DNA of 64,000 bases. Origin: a virus. Under the pieces are notes generated by a model. That model worked only from the letters and a program-made list of their open reading frames with translations, ran no database searches and was not told the origin of the DNA. Location: positions 152,713-216,712 of the IMG/VR virus record IMGVR_UViG_3300030102_006934; one strand, 5' to 3'. The position numbers and the translations under genes were made by a program. Positions 7,543-16,652 of this stretch are shown in pieces (within the stretch, counting starts at the first letter, position 1; each line of letters starts with the position of its first letter).

Positions 7543-8529
7543 ATGAGAAGGTATGATAAGCGAAGGAATATTATGGAATCTAACTTAAGGTTAGAGAGGG
7601 AATTTATTGCCAGTAAATCTATAACAGTAAATGATTTTATTTTAGAAAATATATCCGAAAGTCAATATATTTCTATGTTAAAAGAATCATGTGATGAGCT
7701 AGGGATAGAATACGATAATCAACTTAATGAAGAAAGGGGTTTAATAACTGAAGAAGGCTTTACTTTAATGGCAATAAGTGCGGCGTTAGCGTCTGGTAAA
7801 TTGTTCGATTTAATTGGTTCATTTTTTAGAAAAGCTTGGAATTTTATTAGTAAACAAATAGCTAAAAAAAGTAAAACATGCAAAGAGGTATCAAAGGATG
7901 AAAGAGGTAAGTGTGCTGAAGCTTTGTTAGCTTCAGGTAAAGGCCCTAAAATTTTAGGTAAGACTTGGTTTGAAAAGGCTGGTGAGTGGATACATGAAAA
8001 TATAATAATGACTTTATTTAGGGTTGTCGCTATTGTTTTGTTAGATACCGCACAAGGGATTTTTAGTTCTGGTAAAAAATCTGATGAAGTACAACAAGAC
8101 TATTACGGTGGGCCGAAAGGTACCTTTATTGAGGGTGGTAAGTGGGTTGATGATGATAAATTAGTCGATATGGTTGCAAATACTTTATTTTATGCAACAA
8201 TTACTATTGTTGGTTATTTTGGCTTAAAAGAACTATATGCTCTTGGAAAGGATGGTATTGCCACTTTTACTGGTGTAGTAGAGATTGTTACTTCGGTAAC
8301 TAAAGGTTATGAATTAATATTACTAGTTATAGCAACAGTAGTAATAAAAAGAGGTTTAGTTAAGTCTTCAGACACTTCTGGTGTTGCTCATACATTGGGT
8401 GAGTGTTTAGAGGGTGGTGGTAAAATAGGTAAAATATTTAAACAGGTAAAAAAGATGAAAAAGGATGATAGTTATAGTCAGGAGGTTCTAGCTTGTTTAA
8501 ATAAAAGTTTAGAATTAGCTCATCATTAA
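7543..8529 (+). CDS. Leader-tagged multi-pass membrane protein
   Basis: I start at the ATG of MRRYDKRRNIMESNLRLERE (7543); a start seven codons upstream would overlap the previous gene and break the leader match. Predicted processing site I-M-E12|S. The 328-residue body has hydrophobic stretches near residues 75-95, 155-170, 210-230 and 245-275. A packaged membrane protein could act in DNA entry or block superinfection, but nothing here proves this. Confidence 0.65.
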   Translation: MRRYDKRRNIMESNLRLEREFIASKSITVNDFILENISESQYISMLKESCDELGIEYDNQLNEERGLITEEGFTLMAISAALASGKLFDLIGSFFRKAWNFISKQIAKKSKTCKEVSKDERGKCAEALLASGKGPKILGKTWFEKAGEWIHENIIMTLFRVVAIVLLDTAQGIFSSGKKSDEVQQDYYGGPKGTFIEGGKWVDDDKLVDMVANTLFYATITIVGYFGLKELYALGKDGIATFTGVVEIVTSVTKGYELILLVIATVVIKRGLVKSSDTSGVAHTLGECLEGGGKIGKIFKQVKKMKKDDSYSQEVLACLNKSLELAHH

Positions 8530-8682
8530 TTTTTTTAAGAAAAAATTATAATAAAATAAAAAATGGGGCGGGATATGAAATTAAAGATATCACGTATTAT
8601 GAAATGGGGTCTAAAGAACCTTCTTTAGTAAAAGTATTGGTTACAAAAATAAAATTGCGAACAAACTATATCGATAGTTAGG
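8530..8682 (+). other. Gap with a short unassigned coding-like stretch
   Basis: No convincing gene. One frame (8562-8682) reads GYEIKDITYYEMGSKEPSLV and continues to a stop next to the terminator, with no good start upstream. It may be a degraded C-terminus or a short peptide using the ATG at about 8607. Confidence 0.3.
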
Positions 8683-8704
8683 AAGGTCTGAGAAATCAGA
8701 CCTT
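8683..8704. terminator. Bidirectional terminator with GAAA tetraloop
   Basis: AAGGTCTGA (8683-8691) pairs perfectly with TCAGACCTT (8696-8704) around a GAAA loop and is followed by T runs. It separates the convergent tagged-protein operon and baseplate genes. Confidence 0.85.
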
Positions 8705-8714
8705 TTTATTTTTT

Positions 8715-10223
8715 TTAACACCAATCTTTTTCAGAAACTATTTCAAATGGTATAATGTCTTGGTAGGTTCTTACCTCATTACCAGAGGTTATTTTAAACT
8801 CCATGTAATAGTCGTTGGGAATTAACCAAGATGTATCAATAAAGAAGAAATTACCGTCTGGGGTTCTACTAACTTCATTCCATTCAACGTAAGGTATTTC
8901 TATTTCACCCTCTTTAATGTATATTCTGTAAAATATACCGTCTAAAGCTTGTGATTGGTCGTATGTGAAAGGTATTCTAGCAATCACATTAACTCTTCTA
9001 GTATCACCTCTTTTAATTTTTTCCCTTCTTTGGATTCCATTAAAGGCGAATTCATAATCAAATATAGATAGGTTGTTGGAATCACCCACACCTAGTCCAG
9101 AAGCTCCAGCACTATTGTTAGAACCTATGTTATAATAAGAATCTTGTTCTTTAACAATAAAGTCTAATTCTATATCACCCAAATTATTACCATCTATTGT
9201 AACACCACTCCAAGTATCATAGAATTGTATATTACCACAATAATTAGATGTCTTTGGCACATTTACTGAAACACAATAAACACCAGTACTGACTTGTGTG
9301 ATACCAGATGGTGATATCACCTCATAAATTTCATCTTCATGGTCATATATGGTAACACCTGAGATATCAGCATTTACTCTCTCACCACCAGCATTTACAT
9401 ATAGACATAAATTGTTGCTCTTATTGATTATAAAGTTGTCTCTGTCATCTTTTATAGTATCATCGTATAAAGTCTCCATAAACGGTTCGTATACGGTCTG
9501 AGTGTCTTTTGTGAAGAATCCTACATAAAATGTATCTTCAGATAACACATTTTCTTCAATATATTCAAAAGCTACACCTAAATTAGCTTCGGTTACACCA
9601 CTACTAATTAATCCATTGATGTAATCAGATACGTCTATACATAAATTTTCACTACCCCTATCAAAATGTTGTGTTCCTTTAATTAGGTTCACAGTGGTTC
9701 CAGTATAACCAGATGTAGAACCAGAATACCAAGCTGATGGAATGGTGTATACACCTAGTTGAGACCATGGGGTATTAAATTCCCTATCTTCCCAATTGGC
9801 AGCTCCCTCACAATATGGTTTGTCACCATCATCACAAGTAACGACACTAGATTCGATATAGTCATAACCATTACCTTCATCCCACGACTCAGGTATTTCA
9901 AATAATATTAAATTAAATGAGGTTGCTCTTTTAACGTGACCACAAGAACTAGACACAGTTTTACAATAAGTTTCTTTATCGAAACAAGAAGTGTTAGTAA
10001 TTTTAATTTCATGAGTCATTTTGTCTGTAAACAACTCTTTATTATCTTTTTTTTGTATTAAATCAGTTAGGTCTATGTTAAAAAGGTATCTAGAATATGT
10101 TAATCTATTACCATCCAAAGAACCACCGTGAAATATCTCAGCTATTGGGTTTCTACCTGTATTAGCACAAGAGTTTTTGACTATTACAGTATCTTTATTA
10201 AAATATGTTCTATAAACACTCAT
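8715..10223 (-). CDS. Large beta-rich virion structural protein
   Basis: This 502-residue protein is rich in Thr, Ser, Asn, Tyr and Cys and appears all-beta. It follows the spike gene on the same strand, so it probably belongs to the baseplate or a short fibre. The C-terminal part (about 390-502) looks like a beta-sandwich (RRVNVIARIPFTYDQS, YYMEFKITSGNEVRTYQD). The many Cys residues, some in pairs, suggest disulphides or metal sites. Its own late-promoter-like element is 13 bases before the start. The exact role is not identifiable. Confidence 0.65.
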   Translation of the reverse strand: MSVYRTYFNKDTVIVKNSCANTGRNPIAEIFHGGSLDGNRLTYSRYLFNIDLTDLIQKKDNKELFTDKMTHEIKITNTSCFDKETYCKTVSSSCGHVKRATSFNLILFEIPESWDEGNGYDYIESSVVTCDDGDKPYCEGAANWEDREFNTPWSQLGVYTIPSAWYSGSTSGYTGTTVNLIKGTQHFDRGSENLCIDVSDYINGLISSGVTEANLGVAFEYIEENVLSEDTFYVGFFTKDTQTVYEPFMETLYDDTIKDDRDNFIINKSNNLCLYVNAGGERVNADISGVTIYDHEDEIYEVISPSGITQVSTGVYCVSVNVPKTSNYCGNIQFYDTWSGVTIDGNNLGDIELDFIVKEQDSYYNIGSNNSAGASGLGVGDSNNLSIFDYEFAFNGIQRREKIKRGDTRRVNVIARIPFTYDQSQALDGIFYRIYIKEGEIEIPYVEWNEVSRTPDGNFFFIDTSWLIPNDYYMEFKITSGNEVRTYQDIIPFEIVSEKDWC

Positions 10224-10236
10224 CTGTTTCTTTTAC

Positions 10237-10245
10237 TATAAATAT
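10237..10245 (-). promoter_or_regulatory. Late-promoter-like element ATATTTATA
   Basis: Minus-strand copy in the 23-base gap between the spike gene and the 502-residue structural gene, 13 bases before the latter's ATG. Confidence 0.6.
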
Positions 10246-10246
10246 C

Positions 10247-11401
10247 TTAATTAATTCTAATGTTTGGTGATACTATAGAATTTAAATCAAACTTCTCTAT
10301 CTCAACCTTAGAATTTGCGTTAGTGGATGGTTTTTGGTGGTACGGGTGGTTGTGTTTTTTAACATAATCTTTAATTAGATTTAAGAATGATATTAAACGG
10401 TCACCCCTAACTAATGGGGATAATGAATTATGAAAGTTTACTATGTCCTTATCTTGTTCAATAATTGGGTTTACATTAAACACTTTGGCGTAATCACTAG
10501 AACCATCACTGTTTTTGTAAGAAACTAAACTTATAAAATCAGAATACATCATGGTGTGTGTTTCGTTTTTATTAACCACCTTTAATCTTAAATAACCTGG
10601 ATTTTTTTTATTTAAAGATAGGTCATTAACACTACTGTCAAACGAAAATTTACCAGCTCTTATTAAAACCTCACCACCACTATTTACAGAACCCCCATCG
10701 GTAGATAGGGTAGGCATGACAATGTCGGCATTATTTCTAGACATTAAAGAAACATCTAGTTTTTCTGGAAAACCTCCAGTGAATTCACCCCTCTTAATTA
10801 ACTTTTCGGATTTTGTGATATTTTTTGAACTAGACGGTACTACAGCAGTATTTAAATTGTCAGCACCTGTCGTATAATCATTGTAAGAAAGATCTTTTTT
10901 ACTAGATATCATAGGAGCTAACCAACCCCTATTACCCTGTTCTTTACCGTCCTGAAAAATCAAGACAGTACACATCTCACCAACTTTTGGCATTACTTGA
11001 AAATGTTTAGGTAACAATGGTACACACCATGGTATATTAGACCCCCCTTGGTTGTTGACTTCTTCGTTGTTAATTGTTTTTTTGTTTCTATCAATACTTA
11101 TCGGTGTATTACCAAAAGTACCAGATTCATTAGAGATGATACTATTTTTAGGGTTGTTAGGGACTCCTTGAACTCTTTTACCCTTTTTTTTATTACCCTT
11201 CTTTTCTTTGGTTTCTTTTGTATCACTTTGTCGGTCTAAAGCTGGTATATCTACTTTTATACGACCCTCGTCTAATGGATCTTCAATATCAACAACTTTA
11301 CCAATAAATATATTAAACTTATTAGTATTATTATTTTTATTTTTTCCAGGTTTGTCACCTGTTTTAACTCTACCAGTAGACCTATCTCTAAAATTAGCCA
11401 T
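10247..11401 (-). CDS. Baseplate central spike protein with gp5-type OB fold
   Basis: The 384-residue protein has a basic N-terminus and then an OB-fold region like T4 gp5/VgrG: FIGKVVDIEDPLDEGRIKVD (about residues 31-50) and, after a long charged insertion, PWCVPLLPKHFQVMPKVGEM and CTVLIFQDG. Near the C-terminus DYVKKHNHPYH (about residue 345) matches the conserved end of gp5-like proteins. No lysozyme domain is seen, unlike T4 gp5. It would sit on the tail axis and start membrane puncture. It overlaps the next upstream gene by eight bases. Confidence 0.75.
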   Translation of the reverse strand: MANFRDRSTGRVKTGDKPGKNKNNNTNKFNIFIGKVVDIEDPLDEGRIKVDIPALDRQSDTKETKEKKGNKKKGKRVQGVPNNPKNSIISNESGTFGNTPISIDRNKKTINNEEVNNQGGSNIPWCVPLLPKHFQVMPKVGEMCTVLIFQDGKEQGNRGWLAPMISSKKDLSYNDYTTGADNLNTAVVPSSSKNITKSEKLIKRGEFTGGFPEKLDVSLMSRNNADIVMPTLSTDGGSVNSGGEVLIRAGKFSFDSSVNDLSLNKKNPGYLRLKVVNKNETHTMMYSDFISLVSYKNSDGSSDYAKVFNVNPIIEQDKDIVNFHNSLSPLVRGDRLISFLNLIKDYVKKHNHPYHQKPSTNANSKVEIEKFDLNSIVSPNIRIN

Positions 11402-11579
11402 TTATATTTCTTTTATTAAGTTCTTCCTGTATATCTAGATAGTCACTTTCTATTGAACGCCAATGGTCAAACATTTTAACTATTTTAAATCTTACTGACT
11501 CGAACTCGTCTTTTTTCTGTTTTTTTAACAATTCTAATTCTGAATTAGTTAAATTATTTACTTTTCTTATATCACCCAT
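11394..11579 (-). CDS. Small helical protein of the baseplate cluster
   Basis: A 61-residue charged helical protein (LTNSELELLKKQKKDEFESV). It overlaps the spike gene start by eight bases and lies four bases after the gene upstream, so it is translated with the baseplate set. It may be a chaperone or small structural part; no homology is recognised. Confidence 0.55.
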   Translation of the reverse strand: MGDIRKVNNLTNSELELLKKQKKDEFESVRFKIVKMFDHWRSIESDYLDIQEELNKRNING

Positions 11580-11583
11580 AATT

Positions 11584-12015
11584 CTAAGACATTACACCAT
11601 AACCAGTACTGGTTGTTAGTGAGGTACCATATACTTGAACGGGTCCACCAGCATTACCACCTGTGGCCGTTATTTGTTGTCCAGGTAAATTAATAATTGT
11701 TATTCTAGCGTCAGATATTATAGCCTCACAAATCGCCTTAACTCTTATAAACTCCATTTTTTCACTAATATTATCAGAACCATCGTCATTTTCACCAATA
11801 ATTACCCCCACTTTACTGGATTCTGAAATTATATTTGCGGCTATTTTATTATAATCTAAACCAGGTCTAAGAACAGCACTAAGTGCTACTTGTTTGGAAA
11901 CTGGTGGTGCTGGTGTTGAGGGTACTTTAAATAAATTTATTAAAGCTCTAATAACCTCCTTTGCTTTACTGAAATCTATATTAGATTCTGATGTGTTTGA
12001 TTCTACTTTTGCCAT
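11584..12015 (-). CDS. Hypothetical structural protein of the baseplate cluster
   Basis: This 143-residue protein has a low-complexity N-terminus, a Pro-rich turn (VPSTPAPPVSKQ), a helical centre and a Gly/Thr-rich C-terminus (GQQITATGGNAGGPVQVYG). The layout fits a small virion component. It lies between genes for the spike and a large unknown protein. Function is unknown. Confidence 0.6.
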   Translation of the reverse strand: MAKVESNTSESNIDFSKAKEVIRALINLFKVPSTPAPPVSKQVALSAVLRPGLDYNKIAANIISESSKVGVIIGENDDGSDNISEKMEFIRVKAICEAIISDARITIINLPGQQITATGGNAGGPVQVYGTSLTTSTGYGVMS

Positions 12016-12025
12016 TTTTATTTTT

Positions 12026-13549
12026 TTAACTACCTAAATTATTTATAAAAGAGAGTAAATTTTTAACATTCTTTAATAACTCTTTAGCTTTTTCTATATG
12101 TAATCTATAATTTTGAAATTGTGTACTCAAAAGAATTTGGACCCTAACTTTAAGTAAAATTAATACCTCTTTTTTAATTATATCGAATAAAAACTCTATT
12201 ATCGTGGAGTAAATATCTTTTATTATACAAGTATTTAAGGATTTAAATTTTTGAAAATAATCTTCTACTGGACTTTTATTTAAATCACTGGTTTTAATTT
12301 CAACACCTGGTGCACCAATATTGGTTGTTGGGTTAACACTTCCATTATTCATCAAACCTTCACCTATCTGTTGTAATATAACATTAAATGGTTTCATTGT
12401 TTGACTAAATATTATAGTGGTTAAGTTATCGAATATTTCAGATATTATATTTAATTCAACAGTCTTTTTGTTATCTTCATCTAACCCATTGGTGGAGTTT
12501 TTTAATATTTTATCGGTAGATTCAGTCAAACCCCTTTTAACAGAAGAAGGTGAAGAATCTTCTAATAATTTAAAAGCATTGTCAAACTCAGCTAAATCTA
12601 TTGAATTTTCAACAATACCACAACCTAAATCAGCTAAATTATTACCCCTAGCTAAAGCATTAGTAGCAGCATTTATTCTTTTTTTCTCTTCTTCATTGAA
12701 ATTAAAAAACTCATTGTCATAAACAACTGGTTCACCCCTTTTAGATAAACCCTCTTTATCTACCACTTTATCTACCAATTCCTTCAGTTTCATTTTATTT
12801 TCCAACCATTCAGCACCAGCATCCGTTAAAGATGATATAGCACCAAATAAAGAATCTAATATAGTACTTAGTAGTAACCCAAGGTCCAATATTTTAACAC
12901 TATCTAAAAACTCTGTTAAAAAGTTTTCAAAACTTTTGGACCCATCTTGGTAACTTTGATCTAAATTTACTTTAATTTCTTCACTACCAGAAGGCCACTC
13001 TATATTTAAAATATTTTTCCAATTACCAGAACCATTTTTTTTGACATCTGATAAAAATCTTGTAAAATCTCCACCAGGTTCTGTAGATACGTTAACTGAG
13101 GGTTCGTTTGGTAAGGAGGGTACTGTTTTAGCCGCTTTACCATAATAAAATTTACCTACGTCAGTATCTGGGTCTATTTTTAATGTACCTTCAATGTCTA
13201 TGTTTTTAACTTTCGTCTCTAGTATGGGATTTTGTATTGATTGTAAATTAAAATCTTTTTTCTTAGAAGTATTTTTCATTACGGTTGATACGATGCCTTT
13301 TTTTACTTTGGTTTCTATTTTATCGGTTTTCAGTAACAAGTCGTCAAAAGTACCTTTTAAATTACTACCTATTAATTGTTTCAGTAAATCTAATAACAGG
13401 GGGACTATATTACCAGATTTAGATTTTACGGAATCAGCACCACTAGTTAAATCTTTTTGTATATCACCAAAACCAGGAAATAATTCTTCCATTGTTTTTG
13501 TAATATTAACTTCATTAAAAAGATCTTGTTTATCACTAATAAAACCCAT
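12026..13549 (-). CDS. Large hypothetical baseplate-cluster protein
   Basis: This 507-residue protein is mostly helical with amphipathic leucine-rich segments (LLLDLLKQLIGSNL near residue 50; LGLLLSTILDSLFGAISSL near 217) and a C-terminal helical region (KEVLILLKVRVQILLS). It could be a baseplate hub or a tape-like component, but it has no motif I can name. It is separated from neighbours by about 10 bases on each side. Confidence 0.6.
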   Translation of the reverse strand: MGFISDKQDLFNEVNITKTMEELFPGFGDIQKDLTSGADSVKSKSGNIVPLLLDLLKQLIGSNLKGTFDDLLLKTDKIETKVKKGIVSTVMKNTSKKKDFNLQSIQNPILETKVKNIDIEGTLKIDPDTDVGKFYYGKAAKTVPSLPNEPSVNVSTEPGGDFTRFLSDVKKNGSGNWKNILNIEWPSGSEEIKVNLDQSYQDGSKSFENFLTEFLDSVKILDLGLLLSTILDSLFGAISSLTDAGAEWLENKMKLKELVDKVVDKEGLSKRGEPVVYDNEFFNFNEEEKKRINAATNALARGNNLADLGCGIVENSIDLAEFDNAFKLLEDSSPSSVKRGLTESTDKILKNSTNGLDEDNKKTVELNIISEIFDNLTTIIFSQTMKPFNVILQQIGEGLMNNGSVNPTTNIGAPGVEIKTSDLNKSPVEDYFQKFKSLNTCIIKDIYSTIIEFLFDIIKKEVLILLKVRVQILLSTQFQNYRLHIEKAKELLKNVKNLLSFINNLGS

Positions 13550-13557
13550 TTTAGTAT

Positions 13558-13917
13558 TTATTTTTCGTCATCTTTATCGTTAAACATGGTTTTTAATAAT
13601 TCTATATCCTCTGGTAATAATTTTTCATCAGATTTACCATTACTAACACCTTCACCTTTGAATACTAATTGACTAATTAATTTAACCAAAGATAGTTTTT
13701 TATCTATTGTAACATCCACTAACTTTAATAAGTCAGTGTTGGCTTTATTAATGTTAACTAAATCATGAACATCATCTATCTCAACCTTTTTTTTGTTCTC
13801 ATTGATTTGTCTAATAGCTGTTGTTCTTTGTTCAACAAGTTCATTATAAGCTTCTTGTGCTATTGATAAAAAACTATCTGTATTTAGTTTAACCTCTTTT
13901 TTCTTTGGTCTAGCCAT
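13558..13917 (-). CDS. Hypothetical helical protein heading the baseplate unit
   Basis: This 119-residue protein begins with a basic tail (MARPKKKEVKLN), then a coiled-coil-like helix (AYNELVEQRTTAIRQINENKKK) and an acidic end (LFKGEGVSNGKSDEKLLPED...). It is the first gene after a late-promoter-like element and probably heads the unit running to 10247. Function is unknown. Confidence 0.6.
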   Translation of the reverse strand: MARPKKKEVKLNTDSFLSIAQEAYNELVEQRTTAIRQINENKKKVEIDDVHDLVNINKANTDLLKLVDVTIDKKLSLVKLISQLVFKGEGVSNGKSDEKLLPEDIELLKTMFNDKDDEK

Positions 13918-13931
13918 TATATCTTTTATTT

Positions 13932-13940
13932 AATAAATAT
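13932..13940 (-). promoter_or_regulatory. Late-promoter-like element ATATTTATT
   Basis: Minus-strand copy 14 bases before the start at 13917, in the gap behind the sigma-factor gene. It would give late expression to the baseplate genes. Confidence 0.55.
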
Positions 13941-13954
13941 TGTGGTGTTGTATT

Positions 13955-14728
13955 TTATATGTCGTCTTTAAGAACTTGATATATTACTTTATACCTTTTC
14001 ATGGCGTTTCTAATATCTTTTGTGGTTAGTGATGTCATATTTCTCATGTACAAAAGAATTAGGTTTTTATTATATTTTTTATTTTTACCAGATTCATCAC
14101 TGAATATATTATCCCACTCATCCAGTATTCTAACTAAAGAAGAACCCACTTTAAATTCGTTTTCCGTTAATATCTTAGTTTCCATCTCTTCCTTTATAGT
14201 ATCTGATATTTTTTTTATAAAAACAGTTAAATCCAAATCATCCTCATCTATTGTATAACTTTTATCTTCGTCATTTTCTATTGATGTAGAATAATCTTCA
14301 TAGGGTAATATGGATTTCATTTTTTTATCTTCTTTTATTAATTTACCTAATAAGTAATGTTTACAAACGGTACCGTAATATGAATAAGATTTTTTGTTTT
14401 TATCTGGTTTAAATTTATGGAATTTTATCATTAAAAATGATAGTGCGTCTGAATGAGCGTCCTCATAGGTTAATGACTTTGGGTATAACTTGTACTTTCT
14501 AATAATACTTTCAACCATTTTATTTAATGGTGCTCTTAAATATTCTCTATAAATTCTTTCTCTTTTTACAACGTCTTCTGTTGAACCAGTCCATCTATAT
14601 CCGTCTTGTGTATTTTCATCTTCTACTAAACCACCTAGGGATAAAAATTCTCTTACAGCCTCTTCTTGTTCTTGACCAAAGTAAGGTTTCGTCTTGGGTT
14701 TTCTACCCCTAGTTTTTTTCTCGGACAT
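13955..14728 (-). CDS. gp55-like late-transcription sigma factor
   Basis: This 257-residue protein has a sigma-region-2-like core: LRAPLNKMVESIIRKY, then YEDAHSDALSFLMIKFHKF, PDKNKKSYSYYGTVCKHYL and LGKLIKEDKK (about residues 65-140), similar in layout to T4 gp55. The N-terminus is basic (RGRKPKTKPYFG) and the C-terminus (KNLILLYMRNMTSLTTKDIRNAMKRYKVIYQVL) could be a helix-turn-helix or clamp-binding part; the protein is longer than T4 gp55 (185 residues). It would direct host RNA polymerase to late promoters, here presumably ATATTTAT(A/T). It sits four bases after a glycosyltransferase gene. Confidence 0.65.
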   Translation of the reverse strand: MSEKKTRGRKPKTKPYFGQEQEEAVREFLSLGGLVEDENTQDGYRWTGSTEDVVKRERIYREYLRAPLNKMVESIIRKYKLYPKSLTYEDAHSDALSFLMIKFHKFKPDKNKKSYSYYGTVCKHYLLGKLIKEDKKMKSILPYEDYSTSIENDEDKSYTIDEDDLDLTVFIKKISDTIKEEMETKILTENEFKVGSSLVRILDEWDNIFSDESGKNKKYNKNLILLYMRNMTSLTTKDIRNAMKRYKVIYQVLKDDI

Positions 14729-14732
14729 CTCT

Positions 14733-15545
14733 TTACTCCACGTTTTCCCCTGCGTATTTTATTCCTCTATCGTTTTTAAAATAACATTCTTTCTTTGAGG
14801 TATTGTACCAAAACTTGGATTCTAGTGGGTCCATGAAGTACTCTTTATCGTTTTTATATTTCCAAAATAAAGAATTCTCTCTCATATTATATTTTTTATA
14901 CCCTATTTTGGGTATAGTCATCATTGTTTTATCATAATAAGACATCCTTAGTAGGAATTCATAATTAAAGAACATTTTTACACTAGACTTTAAACCACCC
15001 ACCGAATTAAATGCTTCTGTTTTGATTATAGAACCACAAACTTGAAAGTTGGGGAAATTTAATAATGAGTCATAGTCTACGTAACCCATTTTTTCACTAA
15101 AATCTCTTGCCCAGACAGGTTCATTACTAAAGTGTAAGAATTGATTTTCTTCATTCACATCTAACACTATAGGTAAGAATAAATCAACATTTTGATAGTG
15201 TTCTCTGTACTCGATGAAATTATCGAACCATATAGAAGAGTAAATATCATCCACTTCTAGAATTGAGAACCATTCGGTTTTACAATTTTCTACACCTAAA
15301 TTTACTTGGCTAGAAAAATCTGTATCACCTTCATTTTCTAATACTGTTGTTATAGATTTAATTTCATCTGAAAAATCATAAGAGTCTAAAGTTTTTTTAG
15401 CGTCACTATTTTTAGGTACAACGATTAATAATTTTTCTACACCAACCTTTTGGTCCTCAATACTTTTTACGGCGTTAGCAAATAAATCTTTTTCTTTTTC
15501 ATCCAATGTTAATATTGGCATTATTACTGTTAAATTAGTTTCCAT
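14733..15545 (-). CDS. Family 2-like glycosyltransferase
   Basis: This 270-residue protein has a GT-A fold: N-terminal strand LTVIMPILT, then KSIEDQKVGVEKLLIVVPKN, a nucleotide-sugar region, and an acidic metal motif in WFSILEVDDIY (about residue 100). After this, FPNFQVCGSIIKTEAFNSVGG matches the acceptor-side motif of GT2 enzymes. It is cotranscribed with the GT4 gene upstream and the sigma gene downstream. The sugar and acceptor cannot be told. Confidence 0.75.
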   Translation of the reverse strand: METNLTVIMPILTLDEKEKDLFANAVKSIEDQKVGVEKLLIVVPKNSDAKKTLDSYDFSDEIKSITTVLENEGDTDFSSQVNLGVENCKTEWFSILEVDDIYSSIWFDNFIEYREHYQNVDLFLPIVLDVNEENQFLHFSNEPVWARDFSEKMGYVDYDSLLNFPNFQVCGSIIKTEAFNSVGGLKSSVKMFFNYEFLLRMSYYDKTMMTIPKIGYKKYNMRENSLFWKYKNDKEYFMDPLESKFWYNTSKKECYFKNDRGIKYAGENVE

Positions 15546-15548
15546 TTT

Positions 15549-16652
15549 TTAATTATTTTTTTCTTCTAAATTATTAACCTCATATTTGGCTAAAGTTTCT
15601 TTTATTTCTTTTTCTCTATTACTAAAAAGTTCACCATAAACAGATTCTACAGAACTTTTCATAATTGTTTCAGAGTAATCATCTACAGTTGTATCCATCT
15701 CCGAGAATATATCAGAAGGAACTGCGTCCTCCAACCAAGATTGTAGATATTGTGATAGTAATTCTGGGATAATGACTGTATTATCTACCCATATACCATT
15801 TTTTTCGGTAATCCACCCATTTGATAGGTTAGGTAACTTACCAATGACAGGAGTTCCACAAGCCATTGATTCGATTGGAAATGTTCCGAATCCAGCTATA
15901 TCATCAACCCATATAGAAACACACGACTCTTTTAAAGCTTCTGAAAAAACATCTTTTGTCATTCCACGCATATCTCTAAATGTAATCCACTTTAAATGTG
16001 GATACTTAATATAAAAGTTTTTAAATATCTTAACAGTATCTCTTTGGTCTCTAGTCATTATAGCTACTATTGGTTTTTTTGGTTCGGTATTTTTAACAAA
16101 CCTTTTGTCGATACCCACTGGTACTACATTAGTGGTTACTTTACCATTAAAAAGATTGTCTATATACTCTTTTTGTTTTTCTGTTGTAGTCACACAATCA
16201 GTAATACCGTAATCTAACCAAGTCTTACCTGGTTGTAATGTTTCTGTTATATAATCATATGATTGGCAAAACACAACTCTTTTACCTGGTAAATTAACTG
16301 TCTGTTCCATAACATTAGCAAATAATTCTGGTACCATAATAATATCCGTCATATTTATTTTAACTTCTTTATCTTCTATCGATACGTGTGACAAAGAAGA
16401 GTATTCTTCACCTAACCAAGATTTAACATACTCTAGTTGTTTAGTTGAGTATTCATTTTTTTCATGTAATATATGTGCTTGGTAACCTAGTTCTGTTAAC
16501 ATTTTGACATGTTCATATATGTTAGCCACAGCACCAGTCGGTGCACCATTTGTGTCAATTACGAAGAAGTAGATTGAAAAATCTTTTTCTTCCATTTTCT
16601 TTAAATTTGTTTTTAATGTTTCTACAATTTCTTGTGTGTTTAATTTATCCAT
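15549..16652 (-). CDS. GT4-like glycosyltransferase
   Basis: The 367-residue protein has two Rossmann-like halves: IYFFVIDTNGAPTGAVANIY near residue 28, then a C-terminal donor-binding part with IVAIMTRDQRD, WITFRDMRG and the GT4 signature FGTFPIESMACGTPVIG (about residues 258-274). The C-terminal tail is helical and charged. It overlaps the upstream gene by eight bases. The acceptor is unknown; the surrounding genes suggest a phage or host glycan. Confidence 0.8.
   Translation of the reverse strand: MDKLNTQEIVETLKTNLKKMEEKDFSIYFFVIDTNGAPTGAVANIYEHVKMLTELGYQAHILHEKNEYSTKQLEYVKSWLGEEYSSLSHVSIEDKEVKINMTDIIMVPELFANVMEQTVNLPGKRVVFCQSYDYITETLQPGKTWLDYGITDCVTTTEKQKEYIDNLFNGKVTTNVVPVGIDKRFVKNTEPKKPIVAIMTRDQRDTVKIFKNFYIKYPHLKWITFRDMRGMTKDVFSEALKESCVSIWVDDIAGFGTFPIESMACGTPVIGKLPNLSNGWITEKNGIWVDNTVIIPELLSQYLQSWLEDAVPSDIFSEMDTTVDDYSETIMKSSVESVYGELFSNREKEIKETLAKYEVNNLEEKNN

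Noticed and set aside
13550-13560. TATAAATA-like box (AAATAAATAC) before the 507-residue gene
   Set aside because: Only five bases from the start and within a tight operon, with the wrong orientation compared with the consistent element.
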